DNA of 35,584 nt from an uncultured Bacteroidia bacterium (lineage in GTDB: Bacteria; Bacteroidota; Bacteroidia; Bacteroidales; UBA932), in NCBI GenBank assembly GCA_902796555.1, contig CADBPR010000071.1, positions 1 through 35,584 of the forward strand. The letters run 5' to 3'. The notes under the pieces were generated by a model. That model worked only from the letters and a program-made list of their open reading frames with translations, was not told where the DNA came from and searched no databases. The translations under genes were made by a program, and so were the position numbers. Of the stretch, positions 22,584-30,807 are shown in pieces (position 1 is the stretch's first letter; every line of letters begins with the position of its first letter).

Positions 22584-23321
22584 ATGGGACTTTTGGACGG
22601 AAAAGTAGCGCTGATTACCGGCGCATCAAGAGGAATCGGCAAGGCCATCGCCCTGCAATATGCCGCCGAAGGCGCGGACATCGCCTTTACCGACCTGGTT
22701 GTCAATGCGGATACGGTGGCGGCCATCGAAGCCCTGGGCCACCGGGTCAAGGCCTATGTGTCGGATGCATCTTCGTTTGACGCCGCCCACGCGGTGGTGG
22801 AACAGATTCTGGCGGATTTCGGCCGGATAGACATCCTGGTGAACAACGCCGGCATCACGCGGGATACCCTGATGCTGCGGATGACCGAGCAGCAATGGGA
22901 CGACGTGCTGAATATCAACCTCAAATCGGCCTTCAATTTCACCCACGCGGTCACGCCGGTCATGGCACGCCAGCGCGGCGGCAGCATCATCAACTTGTCC
23001 TCCGTCGTGGGCGAGGCCGGAAATGCCGGACAATGCAATTATTCCGCTTCCAAGGCCGGCCTGATCGGGCTGGCGAAGTCTATCGCCAAAGAAATGGGGC
23101 CGCGCGGCATCCGGGCCAACTGCATCGCGCCTGGCTTCATCCTGTCGGATATGACGGCGGCCATGCCGGAGGAGGTCCGCGCCGCCTGGATCAAGACCAT
23201 TCCGCTCCGCCGGGGCGGTACGGTGGAGGAGGTCGCCAAGGTGGCGCTCTTCCTGGCCAGCGACCTGGCGTCCTATGTGAGCGGACAGGTCATCAACGTC
23301 TGCGGAGGCATGGCCTGCTGA
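22584..23321 (+). CDS. fabG: 3-oxoacyl-ACP reductase-like SDR
   Basis: NADPH-dependent beta-ketoacyl-ACP reductase of the fatty acid elongation cycle. The 245-residue SDR carries TGASRGIG (12-19), DILVNNAGITRD (83-94), catalytic Ser140 in INLSSVVG, and Tyr153/Lys157 in YSASKAG, and ends GQVINVCGGM, the usual FabG terminus. General SDRs share these motifs, but the NNAGITRD and C-terminal signatures make FabG the best call. No other fab genes adjoin. Its TGA overlaps the comF ATG (TGATG). Confidence 0.92.
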   Translation: MGLLDGKVALITGASRGIGKAIALQYAAEGADIAFTDLVVNADTVAAIEALGHRVKAYVSDASSFDAAHAVVEQILADFGRIDILVNNAGITRDTLMLRMTEQQWDDVLNINLKSAFNFTHAVTPVMARQRGGSIINLSSVVGEAGNAGQCNYSASKAGLIGLAKSIAKEMGPRGIRANCIAPGFILSDMTAAMPEEVRAAWIKTIPLRRGGTVEEVAKVALFLASDLASYVSGQVINVCGGMAC

Positions 23322-24043
23322 TGGGCCTCTCCCTCCGGGCGAGGGAAATCATCACGGCAACGGGGGATTTGTTTCTGCCGCGCACCTGTCTGGTCTGCGG
23401 CAGGAGTCTGCTGCGCAAGGAACGCCACCTGTGCATCTGGTGCCGGGAAGACCTGCCGCGCACCTGGCAGTGGACCTTGCCGCGCAATGCGATGGCCGAC
23501 CGGTTCAATGCCCTGATTCAGAGAAATTTATCAGAATACGAGCCCTATTCCCGGGCGGCGGCTTTGTTTTTCTACCAGGGGGGCTACCGCCAAATCCCCC
23601 AGGCGGTCAAATACCGGCACAACCGCCAGGCCGGACAGGATTTCGGCCGGGAGCTGGGACGGCTGCTGGCCGGTTCTCCCCTGTTTGCCGACGTGGATGC
23701 CGTCCTCCCGGTCCCCCTGCACCCGCTGCGCCGCTGGCGACGGGGCTACAACCAGGCCGAAATCATCGCCCGGGCGGTAGCGGCGGAAATGGGCGTTCCC
23801 TGCCTGAACCGGATTCTGCGGCGCCGGCGGCGCACCCGTACGCAGACCCGGCTCCACGGAGCGGAAAAAGCGGCCAACGTGCAGGGAGCCTTTTCCGCCC
23901 GTCCCCTTCCGGCCCGCCATATCCTGTTGATTGACGACGTGTTTACGACCGGAGCCACGCTGGCCGCCTGTCATTCTGCCCTGCGCAAAGTGACCCGCGC
24001 CCGCATCAGCGCCGCCACTTTGGCCTTTGTCGGAAGTGTATGA
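23321..24043 (+). CDS. comF: ComF family phosphoribosyltransferase-like protein
   Basis: A 240-residue ComF/GntX-type protein. The N-terminal region has a four-Cys ribbon, CLVCG...CIWC (about 23-45), and the C-terminal half has the PRPP-loop motif ILLIDDVFTTGAT together with the family segments YHNRQAGQDFGRELG, VLPVPLHPLRRWRRGYNQAE and RTRTQTRLHGAEKAANVQGAF. ComF helps single-stranded DNA uptake in some competent bacteria, but many carriers are not known to be competent and the enzymatic role is unsettled. Translationally coupled to fabG by a 1-nt stop/start overlap. The open frame reaching back to 22895 is only the shifted frame inside fabG. Confidence 0.88.
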   Translation: MGLSLRAREIITATGDLFLPRTCLVCGRSLLRKERHLCIWCREDLPRTWQWTLPRNAMADRFNALIQRNLSEYEPYSRAAALFFYQGGYRQIPQAVKYRHNRQAGQDFGRELGRLLAGSPLFADVDAVLPVPLHPLRRWRRGYNQAEIIARAVAAEMGVPCLNRILRRRRRTRTQTRLHGAEKAANVQGAFSARPLPARHILLIDDVFTTGATLAACHSALRKVTRARISAATLAFVGSV

Positions 24044-24059
24044 AATATTGGGGGAAAGA

Positions 24060-24091
24060 TTTGGCGAATCCGGCAGAAATCGCTATTTTTA
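24060..24091 (+). promoter_or_regulatory. Putative promoter of the GH36 gene
   Basis: TTTG (24060-24063), 20-nt spacer, TATTTTTA (24084-24091), which differs from TAnnTTTG only at the last base. ATG at 24119. Confidence 0.45.
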
Positions 24092-24118
24092 TCGAATCCA
24101 GACCTTTATCAGATTACT

Positions 24119-25948
24119 ATGAAACGTATCTCCATCATCTTGCTGGCCTTGTGGGCTGCCTCCGGCCTGAGCGCTGCCGGAAAAGACCGGATCATCTCCA
24201 CCCGCGCGGCAGGGAATGTCACCTTGCACTGCGATGCGCCGGGAACATGGTCCTTCCTGACAGACCTGCAGGACCGGGACGGAAAAGAAATCCTGACCGT
24301 TTCGCTGCAGACGGAGACGCCCGCAATACCGCCGCAGTTCTCGCTTTCGTTCTCCGTCCCGCAGCAGGATATCCACCATCTGTGGACCGTCAACGGCTCC
24401 GCACGCTTTGCCATCCAGCCCGACTGGGCGGCCGGCGCGCGCACCAACCTGGCAGTCGGCATGCCCCTGTATGCCTTTTTCAACGACAACAGCACCAACC
24501 GGCTGGTCGTTGCCTGTGATGAAGTATTCCGGGACGTGCAGGCCGTCATGGGACTGCGGGAAGAAGGGTGTCGGATTGTCGGGAAACTGACCTTTTTCAC
24601 CGTCAAAGAAGCCCCGGCCAGCCGGTATCGGGTAAGCATCTGCCTGGACAGCCGGGATGTATTCTGGTCCGAGAGCATCCGGGAAGCAGCTTTGTGGATG
24701 GGTGAATCCGCCGGCTGTACCCCTTGCCGGGTGCCCGATGCCGCCTACGAGCCGCTGTACTCCAGCTGGTACCAGTTCCACCAGCAGGTGGAGCAGCAGG
24801 CCATCGAGGAGGAGTGCCGCCAGGCGGCCGGGCTGGGCATGAAGACGTTGATTGTGGACGACGGCTGGCAGACGGACGACAACAACCGGGGATATGCCTT
24901 CTGCGGGGACTGGAAGGTGTCCCGCAACCGTTTCCCGGACTTCCCCGCCCATGTGAAACGGGTCCGCGAAATGGGCATCCGGTACATGCTGTGGTACAGC
25001 GTTCCCTTCATCGGGGAAGAGAGCGACAATTTCGAACGATTCCAAGGGAAATATCTCTACCACAATGCCGGCCTGCGGGCGTCGGTGCTGGACCCGCGCT
25101 TCCCGGATGTGCGCAAATTCTTGATTGACACCTATGTACAGGCCGCGAAGGAATGGGGGCTGGACGGATTTAAACTGGATTTCATCGACAGTTTCACCTG
25201 GTTCGGAGACGATCCGGCCCTGCGCGAGGGCTTCGGCAGCCGCGACATCCGGACCGTACCGGCAGCCGTGGATGCCCTGATGACCGGTATCCGGGACGCC
25301 CTGCAGGCCATCCGGCCGGACATGCTGATTGAATTCCGCCAGTCCTATGTCGGACCGGCCATCGCCCGCTACGGCAACATGTTCCGCGTGGGCGACTGCC
25401 CGGGAGACCATCAGCAGAACCGAATCGGCATCTGCAACCTGCGGCTCGGAGCGCCGGGGGTCGCCGTCCATGCGGACATGATAGAATGGAATCCGGAAGA
25501 ATCGCCCGAGCAGGCCGCGCGGACCATCCTGTCCGCCATGTTCGGGGTCATCCAGTATTCGGTCATGCTCCGGGAGATTCCCCAGGCCCACCGGGACCTC
25601 ATCCGGCATTGGCTGAACTTTTCACAGCAGCACAAAGAGGCGCTGCTCAAAGGCTATTTCAAGCCGTATCATCCGGAAGCAGGTTACCCGGTCATCGAGG
25701 CCGGAAATGCCGAAGAGGCGATTCTGGGCATCTATCAGGACAATGTCATGGCCCGGGTTCCGGAAGGCGGAAAGCCCGTATACGTCTTGAATGCGAGCGG
25801 CAGTGACCATGTGCTCCTGAACCTGCCGGCCCGCCCCGGTAAGGTGGAAGCCTATGATTTGTACGGCCGGCCGGTGAAGGCCCCGCGTCTGGCGAAAGGA
25901 CTCAACGAGGCCGCCGTTCCCTGCGGCGGATACCTGGTCCTGCGCTGA
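24119..25948 (+). CDS. Secreted alpha-galactosidase-like glycoside hydrolase, GH36
   Basis: A 609-residue retaining glycosidase with a signal peptide (MKRISIILLALWAASGLSAA, cleavage near residue 20), so periplasmic. Order: N-terminal beta domain (25-200), then a TIM barrel with LIVDDGWQTDD (244-254), the nucleophile Asp354 in GFKLDFIDS, and the acid/base Asp426 in FRVGDCPGD. A C-terminal beta domain ends the protein (GKVEAYDLYGRPVK...GGYLVLR). These are GH36/clan D features; raffinose-type or galactomannan side-chain alpha-galactosides are likely substrates, but alpha-N-acetylgalactosaminidase activity cannot be excluded. It stands alone, with no SusC/SusD pair or regulator in the window. Confidence 0.86.
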   Translation: MKRISIILLALWAASGLSAAGKDRIISTRAAGNVTLHCDAPGTWSFLTDLQDRDGKEILTVSLQTETPAIPPQFSLSFSVPQQDIHHLWTVNGSARFAIQPDWAAGARTNLAVGMPLYAFFNDNSTNRLVVACDEVFRDVQAVMGLREEGCRIVGKLTFFTVKEAPASRYRVSICLDSRDVFWSESIREAALWMGESAGCTPCRVPDAAYEPLYSSWYQFHQQVEQQAIEEECRQAAGLGMKTLIVDDGWQTDDNNRGYAFCGDWKVSRNRFPDFPAHVKRVREMGIRYMLWYSVPFIGEESDNFERFQGKYLYHNAGLRASVLDPRFPDVRKFLIDTYVQAAKEWGLDGFKLDFIDSFTWFGDDPALREGFGSRDIRTVPAAVDALMTGIRDALQAIRPDMLIEFRQSYVGPAIARYGNMFRVGDCPGDHQQNRIGICNLRLGAPGVAVHADMIEWNPEESPEQAARTILSAMFGVIQYSVMLREIPQAHRDLIRHWLNFSQQHKEALLKGYFKPYHPEAGYPVIEAGNAEEAILGIYQDNVMARVPEGGKPVYVLNASGSDHVLLNLPARPGKVEAYDLYGRPVKAPRLAKGLNEAAVPCGGYLVLR

Positions 25949-26040
25949 CGGCCGTTGCCCGGCGTATCGATGCCCTGGCGTCGCTGAAAGGAGCCTGATG
26001 GCACCTCCCGGAAGGATACAAACGAAAGATTTTCCGGATA

Positions 26041-26070
26041 TTGCGATATAGCATTAATTTTGTATCTTTG
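26041..26070 (+). promoter_or_regulatory. Promoter of the S41 protease-recO unit
   Basis: TTG (26041-26043), 19-nt spacer, TATCTTTG (26063-26070); ATG at 26095. An open frame starting at the TTG itself is therefore not a real start. Confidence 0.72.
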
Positions 26071-26094
26071 TTGTTTCGCTGTAGAAACAGAGAT

Positions 26095-27708
26095 ATGAAA
26101 AAGAGAACAATAATCGTTGCCGTCCTGGCCCTCATCGGGGCTGTTACGGCATCCGGACAGTCGAAAGATTTCAAACTGGGTCAGTGGGTCGAAATCAACA
26201 ATGCCATCCTCAAGGAGCTCAGCCGTTCCTATGTGGACACGCTGCCGCTCCATCGGATGCAGCTGCGCGGCATCGACGCCATGCTTTCCGAACTGGACCC
26301 GTATACGGTCTATATTCCCGAAGAGGAGAATGAGGACCTGCAACTGATGATTGCCAAAACGTACGGCGGCATCGGAGCGATTATCTACAAGCCTGATACG
26401 GACGGCTATGTCACCATCGACGAGCCGTACCAGGACTCTCCGGCGGTCCGTGCCGGCATCCAGGCCGGAGACAGAATCACCGAAATTGACGGTGTGTCGG
26501 TCCGGGGGCTGGACACCAAAACCTGCAGCGACAGGATGAAAGGAAAACCCGGTACGACCGTGAAATTCAAGATTTTAAAGGTCCGGACCGGCGAGGAGAA
26601 GGAAGTGACCGTCACCCGGCAGCGCATCCATCTGCCCGACGTGGAATATGCCGGAATGCTCAATGACAGCACCGGTTATATCCTGCAGACCGGATTTACC
26701 GAAAACGTCTCCGGGGACGTCCGTGCCGCCTTTAACCGGCTCAAAAAACAGGGGATGAAACGCCTGGTCTATGACCTGCGCGGAAACGGCGGCGGACTGT
26801 TGCAGGAAGCCGTGCAGATTGTATCCCTCTTTGTGCCGAAGGGCTCCCTGGTCGTATCGTCCAAGGGCGCTTCCTCTCCGGCGCAGGAAATGCGCACGAT
26901 GCTGGACCCCGTCGACCTGGACATCCCCATCATCGTGCTGGTGGACGGCGCCTCCGCCTCTGCCTCCGAAATCGTGTCCGGCGCCCTGCAGGATATGGAC
27001 AGGGCCACCATCATGGGCCGCCGTACCTACGGCAAGGGCCTGGTGCAGAGCATCCGCCCGCTGCCGTATAACGGACAAATCAAGGTAACCACCGCCAAAT
27101 ACTACACCCCCAGCGGCCGCTGCGTACAGGCCATCGATTATGCCCACCGGAACGAAGACGGCAGTGTCGGACATATTCCCGATTCCCTGACCAAAGCCTT
27201 CAAGACCGCCCACGGCCGGACGGTCCGGGACGGTGGCGGCATCACCCCCGACGTGGAACTGCCGCTGACCGAATACAGCCGGCTCATCTATTCCCTGGTC
27301 GTCAACGGCATCATCAAGGAATACACCCTGAAATTCTTGTCGGAGCATCCGTCCATCCCGCCGGTGGAGGACTTCCATTTCACTGAATATGAAGACTTTG
27401 TACAGTTCGCAAAAGGGAAGGAATTCGACTACCGCTCCTCTGCGAAGACCCTGTTCGACCAGATGCGGGCGGAACTCGTAAAAGACGGCGTCGCCGAGGC
27501 GATGACCGCCGAACTGGACGCCCTGGACAAAGCCATCAATATGGACAAGGAGCAGTTCCTCCGGCTGAAAAAAGACGAAATCCTGCCCTGGATTGAGGAG
27601 GAAATCGCCGTCCGTTATTATTTCCAGGAAGCCGGCATCCGGATCCGTCTGCGCTATGACAAACAGCTGCAGGAGGCCCTGACCCGCCCCTTGATTGCGC
27701 TCCGATGA
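26095..27708 (+). CDS. S41 C-terminal processing peptidase (Ctp-like) with PDZ domain
   Basis: Periplasmic serine/lysine protease of 537 residues. Signal peptide MKKRTIIVAVLALIGAVTASGQ (cleavage near 20-22). A PDZ domain spans about 82-165 with the carboxylate-binding loop YGGIGAII. The peptidase core includes YDLRGNGGGLLQEAV (226-240), the nucleophile Ser289 within DGASASASEI, and the general base Lys314 in RRTYGKGLVQ, the usual 25 residues later. A C-terminal region of about 150 residues follows. Substrates are unknown; relatives trim or degrade envelope proteins. The stop overlaps the recO start by 4 nt. Confidence 0.92.
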   Translation: MKKRTIIVAVLALIGAVTASGQSKDFKLGQWVEINNAILKELSRSYVDTLPLHRMQLRGIDAMLSELDPYTVYIPEEENEDLQLMIAKTYGGIGAIIYKPDTDGYVTIDEPYQDSPAVRAGIQAGDRITEIDGVSVRGLDTKTCSDRMKGKPGTTVKFKILKVRTGEEKEVTVTRQRIHLPDVEYAGMLNDSTGYILQTGFTENVSGDVRAAFNRLKKQGMKRLVYDLRGNGGGLLQEAVQIVSLFVPKGSLVVSSKGASSPAQEMRTMLDPVDLDIPIIVLVDGASASASEIVSGALQDMDRATIMGRRTYGKGLVQSIRPLPYNGQIKVTTAKYYTPSGRCVQAIDYAHRNEDGSVGHIPDSLTKAFKTAHGRTVRDGGGITPDVELPLTEYSRLIYSLVVNGIIKEYTLKFLSEHPSIPPVEDFHFTEYEDFVQFAKGKEFDYRSSAKTLFDQMRAELVKDGVAEAMTAELDALDKAINMDKEQFLRLKKDEILPWIEEEIAVRYYFQEAGIRIRLRYDKQLQEALTRPLIALR

Positions 27709-28367
27709 AGAACGCCACCCAGCTGATTGTCCTGAGCCACACGCGTTTCGGGGAAAGCTCCATCGTTCTGCATACCTTGAGCCAGGCCTATGGGCGACGG
27801 AGTTTCCTGGTACGGGTCGGAAAAAAGACCAGGATGGCGCTTTTCCTGCCCCTGAACCTGCTCGAAGCCACGGTGGTGGAAAACCCCAAGGCGACCCTCT
27901 GGACAGCCCACGGGTTCCGCTCCTGCCACCCCTTGAGCGGCATCCGCAACAACCTGTATAAGAATACGATGACCCTCTTCCTCAGCGAAGTGCTGTTCCG
28001 CGTGATCAAAGACGGAGCCCGGGAAGAAGGCCTCTTCGACTGGTGCCAGCGGCAGATTCTGACCCTGGATGCCCTGGAGAGCGATTTCAGCAATTTCCAC
28101 CTGCTGTTCCTGCTGGACCTGTGCAGTGCCCTGGGCTTTTCGCCGTCCTTTGAGGATATGCTGCCTTTCGCCGGCAAACATGCCGCGGCGCTGCGGGGGC
28201 TCATGGACGCGTCCTTCTCCGAGGCCTTGCTGCTGCCCCTCTCCGGGGATGTCCGTAACGGCATCTGCGAAGACATTCTCCGTTACCTGGAGTTCCATAC
28301 GGAATCGGCCGTCAACGTCCGGTCCCTTGCGGTTCTGCGAGAAATCTATGACGAATCCCTATGCTAG
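27705..28367 (+). CDS. recO: DNA repair protein RecO
   Basis: RecF-pathway mediator that anneals single strands and helps load RecA. The 220-residue protein has the N-terminal OB fold (QLIVLSHTRFGESSIVLHTLSQAYGR then SFLVRVGKKTR), the central LFLSEVLFRVIKDGAREEGLFDW helix motif and an all-helical remainder with LLFLLDLCSALGFSPSF. There is no four-Cys zinc site, as in other Bacteroidota RecO proteins. The ATGA overlap with the S41 gene indicates one operon. Confidence 0.9.
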   Translation: MKNATQLIVLSHTRFGESSIVLHTLSQAYGRRSFLVRVGKKTRMALFLPLNLLEATVVENPKATLWTAHGFRSCHPLSGIRNNLYKNTMTLFLSEVLFRVIKDGAREEGLFDWCQRQILTLDALESDFSNFHLLFLLDLCSALGFSPSFEDMLPFAGKHAAALRGLMDASFSEALLLPLSGDVRNGICEDILRYLEFHTESAVNVRSLAVLREIYDESLC

Positions 28368-28469
28368 CCGCCCTGCTCATAGACCTCCTTTTACTGGCTT
28401 TCAGGTAGGATTATCATCTTTTTCGGGGGATTTCCGCCAGCCGATGAATACGTATTTTTTGAAAATGCT

Positions 28470-28477
28470 TATATTTG
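28470..28477 (+). promoter_or_regulatory. -7 promoter element of the GH3-HAD unit
   Basis: TATATTTG, 21 nt upstream of the ATG at 28499. No good -33 TTG at the right distance. The remaining recO-to-promoter stretch (28368-28469) shows only a short hydrophobic micro-ORF, described under findings. Confidence 0.6.
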
Positions 28478-28498
28478 CATGTTACTAAACCGAAACAC

Positions 28499-30193
28499 AT
28501 GAATGTGAAGAGCATGCTGTTGGCAAACAGCCTTCTCAGCGTCGCCGGCGGATATGAGACCATTCGTCTGAATCACGCCCTGAAGCATCCGCGCCAAAGT
28601 GCAGAAAAGACCTTGCGTTCCGTTTTGCGCTATGCCGAGAATACGGTATACGGAAAGGAGCACGATTTTTCATATATACAAGAAGCGCAGGACGATACAG
28701 AACTGTACCGTCGTTTCCGGGAGAAAGTCCCTGCCAACACCTACGAAGACCTGCGTCCCTACGTGGAACGCCAGAAACACGGTGAACCCGGCGTATTGAT
28801 TCCGGGCCGTCCCGTCATGTACGCCACGACTTCCGGCACGACATCCGAGCCCAAATGGATTCCCATTTCCACCAAATACCTGCGGGATATCTATGGGAAG
28901 ATGACCCGCGTCTGGCTTTACAATTCCATTCAACAGCGGCCGAAAGCATTTTCCGGCAAGATTCTGGCCGTGGTCGGAAAACTGATTGAAGGCTACGCTC
29001 CGGACGGCACCATTTTCGGTTCCGTCTCCGGCGTGACCCGCATCGACTGCCCGCCTTTCATCAAGGCCCTCTTCTCCAACCCAACCTGCGTCTATAACAT
29101 CGAAGATTACAACGCCCGTTACTACGTGCTGATGCGGATGGCCATCGAGACGGATGTCACCATGGTGGGAACCCCCAACCCGTCCACGATTCAGGAACTG
29201 CTCGCCAATGCGGAAAAATTCTTCGACGACTATATCGCAGACATCGAAGCCGGCACAATCTCCGACAAGTTCGAGGTGAGTGCAGATATCCGCAAGGAAC
29301 TCGCTCCGATGCTGCATCCCAATCCCGGGCGCGCGGCGCAGCTGCGGGCGCTCAAGGAGCAGTACGGACATCCCCTGCCGCGGCACTATTGGCCCAACCT
29401 CCAGATTCTGAGCACCTGGAAATGCGGCAATACCGCTGTCTATATCGACAAATTCAAGGAGATTTTCCCGGAAAACATCTTCCACCAGGAGCTGGGCTAT
29501 TTCAGTTCCGAGTGCCGCTTCGGCGTGGTATTGGACGATACGATTGACACCCAGCTGTTCCCCCATTTCCATTTCTACGAATTCATCGAAGAGGCGGAAA
29601 TCGGCAAGCCCAATCCCCATTTCCTCCTGCCCCATGAGCTGGTGCCCGGCAAGCGTTACTGTCCCTTCGTGACCACGTTCTCCGGCCTGTACCGCTACAA
29701 CATGAACGACCTGGTGGAAGCCGGGCCCGTCCGTTTCGCCACCCCGACGGTACACATGGTCCAGAAAGTGAACGGCATCGTGTCCATTACGGGCGAGAAA
29801 CTGGCTGAGAGTCAGTTCATTAAAGCCGTCCAGGAAGCCGAGCGCGAGACGGGACTGAAGACCCGTTTCTTCGTGGGTTTCGCCGACCTGAAGACCCTGG
29901 GATACCAGTTCTATTACGAGTTCATCAATCCCTCCGCCGTCAGCGAGGAGAAGATGCAGGAGTTCAATGCCCGCGTGGACGCCATCCTGCAGAAGCACAA
30001 CGTGGAATACGAAAGCAAGCGCTCGTCCCACCGGCTCAGCATGCCGGTCGCCCACCGGCTGGTGACCAACGCTTTCCGCCAGTTCAAACGCGAATGCCTC
30101 AAGGAAGGCTACCGCGACGGCCAGTTCAAGATGCTCCTCCTGCTCCAGGACGAGTACCGGCACGAGAAGTTCAAACGCCTGATCAAGGAGTGA
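28499..30193 (+). CDS. GH3 auxin-responsive-promoter family acyl-amido synthetase-like protein
   Basis: A 564-residue member of the GH3 branch of acyl-adenylating enzymes, which in plants join acyl acids such as auxin or jasmonate to amino acids. Visible: the ATP-loop ATTSGTTSEPKWIPIS (about 109-124), the VGTPNPSTIQELL region, the YFSSECRFG segment typical of the family's second ATP motif, and SGLYRYNMNDLV near the hinge. Bacterial members are widespread in Bacteroidota, with unknown substrates; acyl adenylation followed by amide formation is inferred. The ATG at 28499 is taken because an earlier in-frame codon overlaps the -7 box. Its last codons overlap the GTG start of the HAD gene (GTGA). 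Confidence 0.86.
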   Translation: MNVKSMLLANSLLSVAGGYETIRLNHALKHPRQSAEKTLRSVLRYAENTVYGKEHDFSYIQEAQDDTELYRRFREKVPANTYEDLRPYVERQKHGEPGVLIPGRPVMYATTSGTTSEPKWIPISTKYLRDIYGKMTRVWLYNSIQQRPKAFSGKILAVVGKLIEGYAPDGTIFGSVSGVTRIDCPPFIKALFSNPTCVYNIEDYNARYYVLMRMAIETDVTMVGTPNPSTIQELLANAEKFFDDYIADIEAGTISDKFEVSADIRKELAPMLHPNPGRAAQLRALKEQYGHPLPRHYWPNLQILSTWKCGNTAVYIDKFKEIFPENIFHQELGYFSSECRFGVVLDDTIDTQLFPHFHFYEFIEEAEIGKPNPHFLLPHELVPGKRYCPFVTTFSGLYRYNMNDLVEAGPVRFATPTVHMVQKVNGIVSITGEKLAESQFIKAVQEAERETGLKTRFFVGFADLKTLGYQFYYEFINPSAVSEEKMQEFNARVDAILQKHNVEYESKRSSHRLSMPVAHRLVTNAFRQFKRECLKEGYRDGQFKMLLLLQDEYRHEKFKRLIKE

Positions 30194-30807
30194 ACCACCG
30201 GGCCGTCATATTCGACCTGGACGGAACCCTCTATGATAAAACCCGTCTGCCGCTGCGTGTCGTGGCGGCGGATACGGTGCACCTGCCCTGGCTGCGGGCC
30301 GACCGATGCGCCCGTAAAGACCTGATGGGCAAAGATTTCGGTTCAGAAGAAGCCTTCTATGACGCCCTTTTCCGCCAGATGCGGACGCACCTGCTTTTCC
30401 CCGCAGGGGAGGAGCGGTTGCGGGCCTGGTTCCGCGACACCTACATGCCGGTGACGGCCCGGGTGCTGCGCCGGCACTACCGGCTGCGCCCCTGGGTGCG
30501 CGAGACCTTTGCCCGGCTGCGGGCGGAAGGGGTCAGGACAGCGGTATTTTCCGATTACAGCGCCGTCCCCGAAAAACTGGAGGCCCTGGGCTTTGACGCC
30601 GCCTGGGCCGATATCATCGCTGACGCACCCTCGCTGGGCGGGCTCAAGCCCAGCCCGGCATCCTTCCTGCGCCTGACCCGGCTCCTGGATGTCCCCCCGC
30701 AGGCATGCCTGATGGTGGGGGACAGAGACGATACCGACGGCGCCGGAGCCCGGGCCGTCGGAATGGATTTTCTGCAGATAACAGGGCCGGGGGCCCCGCT
30801 GATCTGA
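30190..30807 (+). CDS. HAD-superfamily hydrolase
   Basis: A 205-residue haloacid dehalogenase-type phosphatase. All four motifs are seen: I, VIFDLDGTLYD (Asp9, Asp11); II, VFSDYS; III, the Lys of GGLKPSP; IV, GDRDDTDGAGA. A helical cap between motifs I and II, PLRVVAADTVHLP...FGSEEAFYDAL, suggests subclass I. The start is a GTG that overlaps the GH3 stop by 4 nt (GTGA) and gives VNHRAVIFDLDGT, the proper distance to motif I; an upstream ATG at 30094 reads only the shifted frame of the GH3 gene. Substrate unknown. The stop directly abuts the stop of the convergent acyltransferase gene. Confidence 0.86.
   Translation: MNHRAVIFDLDGTLYDKTRLPLRVVAADTVHLPWLRADRCARKDLMGKDFGSEEAFYDALFRQMRTHLLFPAGEERLRAWFRDTYMPVTARVLRRHYRLRPWVRETFARLRAEGVRTAVFSDYSAVPEKLEALGFDAAWADIIADAPSLGGLKPSPASFLRLTRLLDVPPQACLMVGDRDDTDGAGARAVGMDFLQITGPGAPLI

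Noticed and set aside
24119-25948. A polysaccharide utilisation locus around the GH36 enzyme.
   Set aside because: No SusC/SusD pair, sulfatase, other glycoside hydrolase or regulator in the flanking genes, which are comF and an S41 protease.
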